DNA of 60,000 bases from Nymphaea colorata (GCF_008831285.2 NC_045148.1:9927001-9987000); one strand, 5' to 3'; shown: positions 13,262 to 24,720, counted from the stretch's first letter. Notes: generated by a model not told the origin, from the letters alone. Program-made: numbers and translations.

Positions 13262-16200
13262 GGCTGAATGACAGATTCTTTATTCCGAAAAGGGGTTATA
13301 TGCACACTCTTATGCACAAAAAAGTTGTACACAGAATGATCAAATAACTTAAAAAAGTAAAAAACGAATGCTTTTAGAAGGACAAAAAAGGAGTTATGAA
13401 AATATAAAATCTAAAATATAAATTTTTTATAAAACAGATTCTAAAAACTCCCCAACTCTCTTCTTTTTTTCCTTGAGTGTATATTTGTTATGGATGCACT
13501 CTTGTGCATGCAACTCGATCTCCCTTATTCCACCATTTCCCGGCATTTCAAATGCCATGCCAGTTTTTAACTCGACATTTTTTACATTTTTTCCTTGCCA
13601 CCTACCTGCTTTCACCTATAGTAATAAACCAATGGTATGTCAGCTAACAGAGCAAATTGTACACATGATGGCAACATTTTATAAGCTAGAACTAAATGCA
13701 CCCATTGGATAAATGGAAGACTCTTCCCCTATAAGAGCAATAGTGGTATGGGTTATTGTTTTATTTTTTGTTTTTTTTTTTTTAAAAAAAAGACTTCCAA
13801 AATTACAAAAGTACCCCTCAAGTTACGCCCAGGGGAATACAGTTTAACAAGCAAAGTGTGAGCTCAGTAGAACAAACAAGCAAAGGTTAAAAAAATGGGA
13901 GACCAAGTTGTCCATGTAGAGAAACCAGGCGGTGTAGAGTTGACAGGCAAAAATGAATGCTTCCCTTTGCATTGAAGAAGGTGAATGCACATGTTGTGGG
14001 GCCCATGGGTGCTTAGCTTGCCCATATTTGAACATCAATCAGATCCATATTGCAAAATTTTCCAGCTAATTCCACTTCATGAACATCCACCCAAAGGGTC
14101 CACTCAGCAAAGATAGGAAGCCATTTGAGATCATGCTGTGGCCCTTTGCAATGCCAATGTGCTAGAGTCTTTTATTCTAAAAGATGAGCCTTTCATTCCC
14201 CTGCACAGTTGGCAAAATCCGTGACTCGAACTCGGATCGGCAGATGAGTGGGTCGCCAGGTCAGCAAGTTGACTCGTCGACTTGGTCGAGTTTTAAAATA
14301 ACATGAATTCGGCGAGCCATGACAAATCATGGCCGAGTGAGACTTGACTCATGGCCAGGTTTTTTAGCGATCTAACCAACTCGGCGAGTGAGCCAATTAT
14401 GTTCCTCAGCTTGAACCACATGTTATATAGAGGGGTATGAGGTGGCTTATGTTTATTGTTTTGAAAATCTCATCAATAATGGTGGTAGTATTGGTACCAT
14501 ATGGTGATCTGTCTTTACAAAAGAAATATAAAAAGGATCAACTTGCATCAATCCATTTCTTAAAATTTTTAACTTAAAACATAGAGTTGAATTTTTAATT
14601 ATTATTTTGTTATTTTGTTGAATACTATTAAGGTTTGAAGTGGAATTTGTCAATTCAGTCCGATTTTGGCAAATTCAAGTCGGATGCATCTAGTTGGATA
14701 TTGACGTGTTGTCCTTAAAACAATTTTAGTCAGCATAATCAATTCTTCATGAACTTTCTTTGTCACAAAAAGTAGATCCAATCAAGCCCAGCTGGATCTT
14801 CTCCCGGATGCCTGCAATAACCTTATTACCAAACACGAAGGTTGCCTCATGTGATAGAGAGAATTTCCTTCTTGTTCATGGGAAGAACAGATGTAGCCTC
14901 GAGAGAGGCTGCTTTTGGTTCACAATAAATGGATCTGTCCTTCGGTATTAATCCACATATGTACCAGAGAACGCACATATTCCAAGAGCCTACCAGGTGG
15001 ACTTGCAATCAATACAACACGTGCCCTCGCTTTCTTCCAGCGTGAAGAACGGTATGTTCTTGGAACATATGATTTCAGAACACCTACTCCAAAAACACCA
15101 AACACCACAAAGAATATTCATAACCTCGAAGCATTTTCCAGTTAAACAAAAACATGGTGTTCTTAAAACATGTGTTATACAAACATCTTTGTCATTAGTC
15201 TTATGAACAATCTTTCTAAGGCAACAAATAGGAATTCAAAGGAAAGTTTTGTTTGGTTGTCCTTCAAGGGTTCGGTAGAGAAAATGAATCTGACTAGTGA
15301 TTGGAGTACATTTGAATCCGAATCCCAGTTCGACTAGAACCCAAATATGGTTTCTTGTGAAAGCCAGACCTTCCTCCCACTAGTCAGATCTAGGGTTAGA
15401 AAATCCGGTCAGTTTCCGGCATCCGAAGCCAGTCAGGCCAGTGTAGTATGTAGCTGTTCTGTCAGCACAAGAGGCACTTTCTATTGGAAATCATGCATTG
15501 TTTTCTTAGTAGTCATTAGATTGTGTCTAGAGATAATTGCCAGTCACTGGTAGTTGGGCACATGAAATTCCATCAATATAAAGGCCCTTATCGGCGACAT
15601 ATTTTGATTAGAAAAATTGGGAGTCGTTTGTTTTTCTCGTGATTGACTGTCACGGAGGACAGAGTGTACTGAATAGAGAGAGAGAGAGAGAGAGATTATA
15701 TTAATTGGGCAGCATATTTTGGTTCTTTGCTCAACAGATGATAATACTGCGCATTTTTTTATTTTCTCGAAACAGAAGTAAAGTAATGAAGGCTCATTCA
15801 ATTACTAGATCTTCTCCTTCACGACCTCAGTTATTTCTTTGCAGAGACTTTTTTTTTTTTTTCCACCGGAAGTTGTCTGGTAGATAGGAAGATGAGTCTA
15901 GGAAAACTCCTTAAGAATTCAAGGCACTAACTAAGGGTGAAATCATGAATTTTTGATCGAATTATAGTTTCAAATCTTGGGAATGTTTCAATCCGAGCTC
16001 CTTGGATCTTAAAAAATCCTGCACTTTGAAGAACTCCAAATCAGTTTCAGAAGAAGGGCTTTGCCTTTGCTGGCTGGGGATGATTCGGATATGAATTCGA
16101 ACGCGAGGGTCCGAACCAGATCGCGGTTCCCCACATCGCTTCGCCTATCCAAACCCTGGCTCAGAGTCACACTCCAGGACACGAGGATCTGCTAGCAAAG

Positions 16201-16769
16201 TACTGGTTAGAAACTGGAGCCCCAGATTGGTTGGACCGGGTACGAGAATTTTGCGGTTGTAGTAAGTCCGGAATTCCAATTTATTGACTGGACCTGCATT
16301 CACGGGTTGTCCCAGATCCGACCCGATCATCCAAACCAGACAGTAAGACTGTGATTATTTTTTTCTTTTTCTTTTTTTAACTATTTTCCAACCAAATTTT
16401 GAAATAAACTACATAACAAAAGAATACTACCAATCTATACATCAAGCAGCTCCCAACGACAACATTACTCGAACAAAAAAAAAAAAGATAAAAAGAAAAA
16501 AAAAAGAGAGAAATTAGAAGAGAGAGAAAGAATGAACTTCAAACACAACGTTGGACAAGAAACGAGAAGAAGAAAAAAAAAAAGAAGGCCCTAACACGGA
16601 GGTGACTTTTCAAAACAAGCCCTGACAAACTGTACCGCACCGCTTTCTTGGGTTTCACAAACAAATTTTGCTTTAGCCTTTTGGGAAGCGGAATTTTTCC
16701 CGCAAGGTGGCTGACATTTGGTAGATGGCTTGACGCTGAGGTGCAACAACGGTCAAGGGGGAGGAAGCT
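13262..16769. other. Intergenic region between LINE remnant and CYP710A
   Basis: No gene recognised. Around 14215-14400 lies a dispersed repeat rich in ACTCG/CGAGT words. A (GA)n run is at about 15678-15695. Purine-rich A/G tracts occupy about 16475-16590, just beyond the 3' end of CYP710A. An open frame at 13427-13615 (minus, 62 codons) has no recognisable family and is not called as a gene. Confidence 0.5.
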
Positions 16770-18233
16770 TCAGAGGAGAGTCTTGGTGCGTGGGGAGAGA
16801 TAGACGAGGCAGTCGTCCTTGGGAGCGATGGTGGGCTTGTAGGCGATGTCATCGCAGCCGTCGGATCGGGCCCGCTTGAAATCGCAGACCGTGACGAAGA
16901 GGGCGATGAAGAGAACCAGGTGGTTCAGGGCGTACCGCTGGCCCACGCACTGGTGCGGACCCGACCCGAACATGAGCCAGCTGCGCTTGTGCAGCTCGTC
17001 CTCCCGCCGCTCCTCCGAGAACCTGTCCGGATCGAAGCGATCTGGATCCGAGAACCCCTGAAACGCGGCCTCCAAGAGGGAGGGGAACAGGATGGCGCCC
17101 TTGGGCACGGTGTAGCCGTCGGAGATGGGGAAGTCGCAGGCGGCGATGTGCGGGACAAGCGTCGCCGGCGGCCGGAAGCGGACCACCTCCTTCGCGACCA
17201 TCCGGGTGTAGGTCATGTCGGCGATCTGGTCCGCGGAAATGGGGGCGTCCGGGTCGGGGCGGACGCGCTGCTGTTCGGCGCGGACGCGGGCGAGGACGTC
17301 CGGGTGGGACTCGAGCATGGAAATGGCCCAAAGAAGGGACGAGGTGGACGCGTCCTGGGCGGCGAAGAGGAAGTCGAAGACGTGGCCGCCGATCTCGCGG
17401 TCGGACAGTTTCGCGTCGGAACCGGAGACGATGTCCTGGATCCAGAAGTCCATGAGGCAGCGAGGCTGGTGGCCGGCGGACATGTTGGAGCGGCAGCGGG
17501 TGGCGCAGGCGGCGAGGGTGTCCACAAGGCGGGAGACGGCGCGGTGGGCGCGGCGGAAGGCGAAGCCCGGGAGGTCGATGGGGAGGGCCATGAGGCCGGA
17601 GTTGAAGAGGCCGTAGTCGGAGTCGAACCTGTCGCGGGCTTCCCGGTCGAGGTACGGGCCGACGAACACGGTCTGGGAGGTCTCGAGGTTCATGTCGCGG
17701 CAGCGGGTGCGGAGGGGAATGGGGGAGGAGGATCCCAGGGCGAGCCAGGAGCGGAGGTGAGCGCGGATCACCGCTTGCTGGGCTGCTATGTAGGAGGAGA
17801 GGGCGCGAGGGGTGAAGTTGGGGGCGATGCTCCGGCGGATGTCCTTGTGTTCCTGGTCCGTCAGGTAGATGAGGTTGTGCTCGCCGAACAGCTTCTTGCC
17901 GAAGGGGTGGCCGATCAGGTGGATCACGCCGTGGCTGACGTTGGAGAAGACGCGGTGGGAGAGGTCGACGTCGTGGATGAAGACCATGAAGCGGCCGAGG
18001 ATGAAGTTGGCGGAGAGGCCGAGCGGGGAGGAGCGGGCCATCCGGGCCTGCTCCTCCCAATACCTGGTAGGGTTCAGCACCAGAGACAGGGCGCTGCCCA
18101 GGAACGGCAGCGTGAAGGCCGGCCCCGGAATGGACGATTTCTTCCTGGTGTAAGCCACATGGTGGACGACGAAAAGCAGGAAGGCGGCCAGGAGGAGGAC
18201 GTCAGTCGGGGTCAGCCCCAGCAGCGGCTCCAT
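16770..18233 (-). CDS. CYP710A: Sterol C-22 desaturase, cytochrome P450 CYP710A
   Basis: Complete intronless gene, 487 residues, close to the family's usual size. CYP710A enzymes introduce the C-22 double bond into plant sterols (for example sitosterol to stigmasterol) using NADPH-P450 reductase at the ER. Visible features: N-terminal membrane anchor at about 11-27, hinge IPGPAFTLPFLG at 35-46, I-helix AAQDAST at 291-297, the K-helix ExxR as E349-R352, a PERF-type DPDRF at 401-405, and haem loop FGSGPHQCVG at 422-431 with ligand Cys429. The ATG at 18233-18231 is preceded immediately by an in-frame TAG, which fixes the start. The coding sequence is strikingly GC-rich with G/C at most third positions, unlike its flanks, and this keeps the opposite strand open for 446 codons. 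The first five bases of the I-helix motif are CYP710-like rather than the common AGxDTT. Assignment to the exact sterol substrate is by family only. Confidence 0.93.
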   Translation of the reverse strand: MEPLLGLTPTDVLLLAAFLLFVVHHVAYTRKKSSIPGPAFTLPFLGSALSLVLNPTRYWEEQARMARSSPLGLSANFILGRFMVFIHDVDLSHRVFSNVSHGVIHLIGHPFGKKLFGEHNLIYLTDQEHKDIRRSIAPNFTPRALSSYIAAQQAVIRAHLRSWLALGSSSPIPLRTRCRDMNLETSQTVFVGPYLDREARDRFDSDYGLFNSGLMALPIDLPGFAFRRAHRAVSRLVDTLAACATRCRSNMSAGHQPRCLMDFWIQDIVSGSDAKLSDREIGGHVFDFLFAAQDASTSSLLWAISMLESHPDVLARVRAEQQRVRPDPDAPISADQIADMTYTRMVAKEVVRFRPPATLVPHIAACDFPISDGYTVPKGAILFPSLLEAAFQGFSDPDRFDPDRFSEERREDELHKRSWLMFGSGPHQCVGQRYALNHLVLFIALFVTVCDFKRARSDGCDDIAYKPTIAPKDDCLVYLSPRTKTLL

Positions 18234-18388
18234 CTAATGGGGGTGGGAGGAGGAGGGTAGCAGCGGCGGCGGCGGTGGTGGGGAGACAGGATCAAAAGGA
18301 AGTGAATGGGAGGAAGAATGTGGTCAGTGGGGGATAAAAAGGAGGACGAGGAGGGAGGGGGTGGTGGTGGAATGGGAGACGGGCGGGG

Positions 18389-18398
18389 GCTATTTAGC
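18389..18398 (-). promoter_or_regulatory. Possible TATA-like element of CYP710A
   Basis: On the minus strand the sequence reads CGCTAAATAGCC about 155 bp upstream of the CYP710A ATG, followed by a C/T-rich leader. It is a weak match to the plant TATA consensus. A (GA)n run at about 18556-18578 lies further upstream. Confidence 0.3.
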
Positions 18399-18579
18399 GA
18401 GCAGGGTAGGTGGGGAGAGGAGTAAATGAGGGAAGAGTCGGAGGAACAGCCAGCGGAGAAGGAGTAGGAGGAGAGGAGGACAGCCGCCAGGTAGGGAGAA
18501 GGGAGTGTGCAGAATCTGGAGAATGTGGCCTTGCTGCTGACCGCCCGCACATACGAGAGAGAGAGAGAAGAGAGATGTA

Positions 18580-19002
18580 AGTGAGAGAACCAAAGAATGA
18601 GGAAAGAAAGAGAAAAGAAAATGGCAGAAGCGTGCAGGTTTTGTTTTTCTGTTCTTATCGTGGAATTTTTGTTCTGTCCCGGCGCATTTATTGTTGCTTC
18701 GGTCCGGTCCAGTCAAATGCGAGAGGGGAGGCAGCAACCAGCAAGTCGCCGTTTCAGAAGGACTACCATCCGAGCTCATTCCGGTAACTACAAAGCCCCT
18801 TCTATGTTAGTTTCTAGTCCCAAAGTCATAAAAATAAAGAGCGTCTGAATTAACTGCTTTACTTTTACAGTCGTTTATGAGTAGAGAAGCTTTGCAAATG
18901 TTGTTTGAATTAGTTCTAATGTTTGATGCATCTGGTCCATTCATGATACATTCATTCATAAAATGTCAACTCTCTTAACATTTCAAAGTTTCATACTCTT
19001 AA
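18580..19002. other. Upstream flank of CYP710A, no gene seen
   Basis: Promoter-side DNA that drops quickly from GC-rich to AT-rich. Short open frames here have no motif. Confidence 0.45.
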
Positions 19003-19123
19003 GAGTTGTTTGGTATTAAGAACCATGAATTTATCCTAAAGATTGAGCCAAACAAAAGTTTCACAAATCTACTTTATTTTTAGGGTGTATTAATAAAACA
19101 CTTGTTCTTAATGCCAAACACCC
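19003..19123. mobile_element. MITE-like palindromic element (TGTTTGG family)
   Basis: The left end GAGTTGTTTGGTATTAAGAA is matched on the opposite strand by the right end, which reads GGGTGTTTGGCATTAAGAAC in reverse complement. The element is about 121 bp, non-coding, and able to fold into a hairpin. Ends resemble Tourist-like (PIF/Harbinger) termini. No clear target duplication. Confidence 0.6.
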
Positions 19124-20600
19124 GGTTGAAGGTTGTTGGACAAATGAAATACTTTTATGACTGTTTCATGCATTTATTACGAAGATTGAGACTGCTTTAT
19201 AAATATGTTTTAACGTTTGAGATAGATTCAGTTTCAACCATCAAACGTGGCCTAAGGAGATTGCATAAATTAAATCGGCACCGACCAAGTTTCCGACTCT
19301 AGGCTTCTTAAAGCTGCATGCAACGCTGAGGCGAGCTCAAGTGGGACGAAATGGTAGGGTTTGAGTAATGGCACACGGCCAGAAGGTTCTGGACGAATAA
19401 ATACAAAAGAGCAGGCCGGGTCGGGACGTTGGAGGACGGAAAAGGGAGTGGTACTTATACCAGAACAAACAAGAAAACCCCAAAAAGATGCAGAACAGGG
19501 ACGGGGATCGGGTAAAGACAAGGCAGACAACGTCTTGACGGATGAAGAGAAAGTTGGAAAGGTGTCATGTGGAGTTCGCCAACTGCCCTTTATCCACCAA
19601 CACATTCTTCTTTTAAATAAGAAAATGAATCCAGGACAAAGTTGTCACTGCCAAGGAGTGCGGGCAATTGGGTTCATTGTTAGGAGTGTAGAGCTTGGTC
19701 TATTAAGAGTGAGTCAGATCTTAAAACGGAGTGTTATTATAATTTTCATATTGGCCGCCCTGTTATAAACTCGACACCTTTTGTGCTTGGGTTGTTTTAG
19801 AGACGGTTGTTTTCCCCTTCAAAAAAGCTATTTTGGACTATTTTGTCTCTACCCAAACATACAAATGATTCTTTCAAAAATTCATTAAAATTAACAACTT
19901 TTACAAAACCAGGTTTTAATAAATAGCTTAATTTTCAAAGTCTTTGCGTGCTTATTCTGCCTCTTCTTCTTGATGTCGATGGTACGAATAGAACTTGTTT
20001 TTTACATGGGACACCTGAAATTGGCCTGTATTCAGGGATAGAGCGAGGAATTTTTTTTAATGGCGAGCCAAACGCTCCAATGAATTTGTCCGGTAGAATC
20101 TCATAGGCAATAAATACCAAGAAATGTCAGCCATCCATCTCAGGGCTCCTGATGAACGAGCCTGGGAAGCTCCACCCTGGGCCTACCTCTAGCAAAGCAC
20201 ACCCATTGCTTCGAGTTTTAGTAAAATTTTTGAACCAAAAAACTGGAGAAATGGGTGAAAGTTTGAATTTTGATTTTTTTTTTTCTCTTTTTCTTTTTTG
20301 CCAAAGTTTTCTGTTTTCCGGCCGGCTGTTTGGCTTTATTGTTTCAATTTTTACACAAAAAATGAAAGCGAGAATTAAACAAGTTTCCTCTCCCGTTGTT
20401 TTTCCTAAGTCTTTTTACTTACATAGCTGGGGCAAAAGGGCTGCTCGATGTACAAGTAGTGTTTCATAAAGAAAATACTTCAAATTATTTCAAAACCTCT
20501 AGAGATATTAAAATGAAACTTTTCAATTATAAAAAAAAATACTAGTATGGGGTGTGGTTAAGAAAAAAAGCACAAGAACGAGGAAGAAGAAAAAATCTTA
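19124..20600. other. Intergenic region, no gene seen
   Basis: Open frames at 19361-19768 (plus) and 19270-19605 (minus) overlap each other on opposite strands and carry no conserved motif. Purine- and pyrimidine-rich tracts are common. Nothing supports a gene. Confidence 0.45.
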
Positions 20601-20764
20601 AGGGGTTGTTTAAGAATAGTAACACATTGTTATAGTTTCATGAATGTACATCAAAAAATGAGTTAGATTCATATAACACTTGTTACAAGGTTCCATGAAT
20701 CTACTCATTTTTTTAAGACATATTCATGACATAGTAACAAATTTGTTACTGTTGTCAAACGGCT
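20601..20764. mobile_element. MITE-like palindromic element (TGTTTGG family)
   Basis: Starts AGGGGTTGTTTAAGAATAGT and its reverse-complemented right end reads AGCCGTTTGACAACAGTAAC. The inner sequence pairs further (AATGAGTTAGATTCAT against ATGAATCTACTCATT). The direct repeat TCTTA flanks both ends (20596-20600 and 20765-20769), a candidate target duplication containing TTA. Confidence 0.6.
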
Positions 20765-20914
20765 TCTTAGTGATACCATATGGGTGTCCCAAAAATATGC
20801 TGGATCAAATTCATGGAACATTAGTCCTTGTATTCCATGCTCATAGAGTGAGTTGCAATTAGAGGTCATCTGAAAAATAGAATACTTTGTATTTGATCAA
20901 ATTCATGGAACATT

Positions 20915-21080
20915 AGGACATGTTTGACAATAGCAACAAATTGTTGTTGTCTCATGAATTTACTCTAAAGATTGGGATAAATTTATGAATCATAATGACA
21001 TAGTGCTTAAGAATATGCCGCAATCTTTAGGATAAATTTAAGAGATAGTAGTAACTTGTTATGGTTGTCAAACAAGTCCT
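20915..21080. mobile_element. MITE-like palindromic element (TGTTTGG family)
   Basis: Begins AGGACATGTTTGACAATAGC and ends in the reverse complement of AGGACTTGTTTGACAACC. The two halves pair over about 60 bp, including CTCTAAAGATTG against its near-complement CAATCTTTAGGAT. About 166 bp, no coding potential. Its right half is the unit of the tandem array that follows. Confidence 0.65.
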
Positions 21081-21293
21081 AAAAGGTTGTTTGGTAATAA
21101 GATAAGAATATGTCGCAATCTTTAGGATAAATTTAAGAGATAGTAATAACTTGTTATTGTTGTCAAACAAGTCCTAAAAGGTTGTTTGGTAATAAGATAA
21201 GAATATGTCGCAATCTTTAGGATAAATTTAAGAGATAGTAATAAGTTGTTATTGTTGTCAAACAAGTCCTAAAAGGTTGTTTGGTAATAAGAA
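21009..21293. repeat. Tandem array, 3 x 95 bp
   Basis: Copies start at 21009, 21104 and 21199, each with AAGAATATG(C/T)CGCAATC. They are almost identical. Each unit consists of the right half of the adjacent MITE, ending TTGTCAAACAAGTCCT, then AAAA, then a new left terminus GGTTGTTTGGTAATAAG. The array therefore looks built from MITE ends joined tail to head. Confidence 0.92.
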
Positions 21294-22107
21294 CAAATCA
21301 GACAAAATCACGTCAGTCTCATGAAATTGTTCCCGCAATTACGATAGATTCATGAGATAGCGATGGCATGACATTAGCGTCACCAAAGATCCCATAAAAG
21401 GGTCGCTATTTGTCCCTTGCAATTTTGCTGGAAAAGTGAAGAGGAAGAGGTCGACCGAACGTGACCATAAAAAATAGAAAAGCCTTCAGATTTTGTTTTC
21501 GGGTGGCGGTGAGGGTCTTATTTGGAGCAAAGAGGTCCACCCCAAGGGAACGACTGTTTCTAGGTGGCAACGTCAATACAAACACAATAAAGCCGTCTAA
21601 CTTTTGCTTTCATCGAAGGCCTCCCTCCTACGTTGTCACCACTCACCTGCAGGTTTGGTTTTGAAAGTTTTGGATCCAAATACCCGGACTCAAGTGATTT
21701 CGTGGAGCCAGAAATATGAGACCCGATGGACGGGTCATGAGGTAAAGCCCATTATCAAACACGAGATTTTAAAACTCGTTGATTTTACATCCCAGTTACT
21801 TATAAGGAAGGGTGTTTGACTTCAAATCCAGGATATACAAGATATTCACAAAATGCCACAGGGCTCCTGAGAGTAAGAACATGTGATCTCTAATCAAACC
21901 ATCTAAAATCATATCGATTCAAAGTATACCTATGGGGATGATATCGTGTGCATCGGATTGCATTGCCTTGATTTTAAATTTTCTAAATTTGAAAAATATT
22001 CAATATATTTTACACTAACATTGATCAGCCACCTCGTTTTATAAGAGCGATGATAGGGTTTCATTCAAACCCAATGGAAGGTGTCTTCTAGTTTTTTATT
22101 AAATAAA

Positions 22108-22110
<3 letters not shown>
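21294..22110. other. Intergenic region, no gene seen
   Basis: Contains unremarkable sequence and a short open frame at 21461-21664 without motifs. Confidence 0.45.

Positions 22111-22174
<64 letters not shown>
22111..22174. repeat. (TA)n microsatellite, about 32 units
   Basis: Uninterrupted TA dinucleotides followed directly by a G-rich stretch (AAGGAGAGGGGGGAGGGG). Confidence 0.95.
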
Positions 22175-22177
<3 letters not shown>

Positions 22178-22985
22178 AGAGGGGGGAGGGGCGAAGAACC
22201 GATTCAAGACATCTATAATTTAAAGGTCAACATTACTCTTCAATACCATCAAGATAGCACCTTTTAAGAATCAAACTGAGAATGTGGCTACAACACACCA
22301 CACATCACTTGGTAAGAGAGACAAAAAGATGTCAAGCCCTCACCTGTTGGGTTTATGGATAAAGACATAGACCATTAATTTAATGCACATTTACTGGTCA
22401 AAGAAAATAATAATAATAAAAATAATATATCACATCGTACCTATCTATATTGCACAATTTATTATTTTTTTCAAGTCAATGTGAAAAGAATCGATGGCAA
22501 AAATAATTCCAAATAGGTTTAGCACTTAAGGATATCGCATCTTCCTATTTCACCGATAGCCTTGTGACAACTGCACTATCTAGCAACAACATATATATAT
22601 TATAAGCACAATTAGTAAAATAGACTACTTGCATATAAGACCAATTAAAATTAACAATATAAAGGATTTTTTTTGGCAATCTAATCTTCTAGATACGATT
22701 TTAAGAGTAATTGGTGAGAAATATTTATTTTTATTAAAGTAGTCAAGTTTTATTTTAATAGTGTACTTTGTTAATAGAAAAATGAATGGCTTTACAACAT
22801 CAAAATTTGATAGTTATTAAGGCTTTGTTTTTTTTACAAAAATAGCTTGAAGTGAAACATAATTTATACTAAATTAGCATTTATAAACACATTAAGATAT
22901 GTTCATATTTTGTTTGAAACACATTTGAACATGAATTTAAGAGGTCTGATTTCTTCCCTTACCTAAGTGGTTGGTATTTATCAAT
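22175..22985. other. Intergenic region, AT-rich, no gene seen
   Basis: Very AT-rich DNA with frequent short stops in all frames. Nothing recognised. Confidence 0.5.
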
Positions 22986-22989
22986 TATT

Positions 22990-23168
22990 CTCTCTCTCTC
23001 TCTCTTTCTCTGTATATATATATATATATAGATAGTACTTCAAGTTTCAAAAATTTTCATTTACCCTTTTGTTTCAAAAGGTTGTACTTAATATATATAT
23101 ATATATACATATTACTTCAAGTTTCAAAAATTTTCATTTACCCTTTTGTTTCAAAAAGTTGTACTTAA
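22990..23168. repeat. (TC)n/(TA)n arrays with a duplicated 56-bp unit
   Basis: A (TC)n run and a (TA)n run precede unit copy 1 at 23036 (TACTTCAAGTTTCAAAAATT). A second (TA)n run precedes copy 2 at 23113; the period is 77 bp. Copies end GTTGTACTTAA and are nearly identical. The layout, unit plus TA array, mirrors the larger array at 25.66-26.33 kb. Confidence 0.88.
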
Positions 23169-24374
23169 AAAGCAATATTTTCTCCACAGTTAACGTAGCT
23201 TAATGTGGCACAAACATGTGCCTTCAATTCATTTTCCGTGAGTGTTATGCTCCGATAGACCGCAAACATGAAGAATGTATAGTAAAATCGCATAAGTTCG
23301 GAAACAGCGTTGGACTTGTGGCTTGTAGGAAAGGGAGGGTAGCTTTTAACTCTTGTGTACGACCGTCACATTATTGGAATTAGGTCTCACTTGTCTTTTC
23401 ATCACAGATTCACAAATCTAAAAAATATAAATTTCAAAGGTCTCTGCCGCCCGTTCTCCAAACACTTGGAAAAATATGTTGGAAGGAATCAATTGCATGG
23501 CAGGAAGCAGAGGCTACCAACTAAAACGTGGGTCACATTTATAAGGCTAGCTCTATGAACATTGAAGACAAGAAAGAAAACAATAAGAAGATATTCAATC
23601 CTTCAACAAGGATACGCGTCGGCACGTTATGTCACTAAAAAGCTACGGGCGTGAAGTCTTGTTTCGGAAGAATGCAGAAAAATTGGAGTGGGTATGGAAG
23701 GATCTGGCCCGGAAAAAGGTTCAAATTCAGGTGACCCAAAATAGCTTGTGGGGTTCTAATCACTTGAATTCTTGAATGGCGTGAATGTCTGAAGCTCAAC
23801 AAGAAAATGTAACGACTCTTTCTTGCAAGAAAAATAAGTTTTCATGAAAAGCGCAGAATAGGAAATGCGTGAGGAAGACGGACTTCCGCCTGAGAAATGC
23901 TTCCGACGTGGTTTAGGAGACGATGCGTTTCTCCCACTTGTTCAAAACGGTTAGATGAACAAACTCAAAGAGTGTATTTGGGTAAACACATAAATGAATT
24001 GCCTAAATCCAGTTCGTATCAAAGTCTGAGTTTTATGTAAAAATTTTTAAGAGGTGTTTGGATGACTCGCTCCTGTAGCAGAGTTTTGTAAAAAGTGCCT
24101 TATTAAAACTAAGTTTTTTAATGAGTTTTAAAAACTTTGTTTTTTTTTTTTTTTTGAGTGACACATTTAAAACCTGATTTTTGAATAATTTAAAAGGGAC
24201 CATGTTTTCACACCATTTTACAAAACTAAGATTTCTTCAAACCCAATTTTGATGGCACGCAATCGCTTCAAAAACCTCGTAAAGTGTCACTCAATGTGTG
24301 AGGGGCTTGTCATATCCATTGTGTTAGATCCATGGCAAGCGCCAATGCTTTTGGGGTTAAACCATGACTTTAAT
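23169..24374. other. Intergenic region, no gene seen
   Basis: Includes another weak TGTTTGG-type terminus near 24052 (GAGGTGTTTGGATGACTC) and a T-rich tract at 24138-24156, possibly a decayed MITE. No coding frame recognised. Confidence 0.4.
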
Positions 24375-24720
24375 TAGGGGTGAACACAAGCCGAGTCGAG
24401 CCCAAGTTCAATCAGCTCGAACTCGATTAATGAAACCTCGAGCTTGACTCAGCTTGAACTCGAGAATATCTCGACGAAAGTAGCTCAAGCTCGACTAGAC
24501 AGTTATGTGTTGAGCTCGAGCTCTACTTGACTGAGGACCAATAAACTCGTTTGAATATAATTGATATTCATCGTTGAGCTCCAGCTTGACTTGATTAAGG
24601 CTCGACAAACTCCTTTGAATAGAATTGATATTCATGTTTACGTGTTGAGTTCAAGTTCGAGCTCGACTTGTTAAACAAATGACTCGGTTCAAACTTGTTC
24701 ACCAGCCAAGCTTATTTTTA
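24375..24720. mobile_element. hAT-like GAGCTCGA-rich element, 3' end unclear
   Basis: Begins TAGGGGTGAACACAAGCCGA and continues with repeated CTCGA/TCGAG words and an internal tandem motif, AACTCGTTTGAATA then AATTGATATTCAT. It shares start and interior with the complete element at 40293-40806. The right terminus is not recognisable, so it seems truncated or diverged. Confidence 0.55.

Noticed and set aside
14760-14951. 63-codon plus-strand frame with balanced composition
   Set aside because: No recognisable family and no splice-compatible neighbours; too weak to call.
16920-18260. 446-codon open frame on the plus strand opposite CYP710A, plus a 403-codon shifted minus frame at 16849-18060
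   Set aside because: Both are by-products of the high GC3 of CYP710A; their translations are low-complexity Gly/Val/Glu or Arg/Pro-rich with no domain.
20915-21293. Regular direct repeats that might suggest a CRISPR array
   Set aside because: Units are contiguous 95-bp tandem copies without unique spacers, in plant nuclear DNA.
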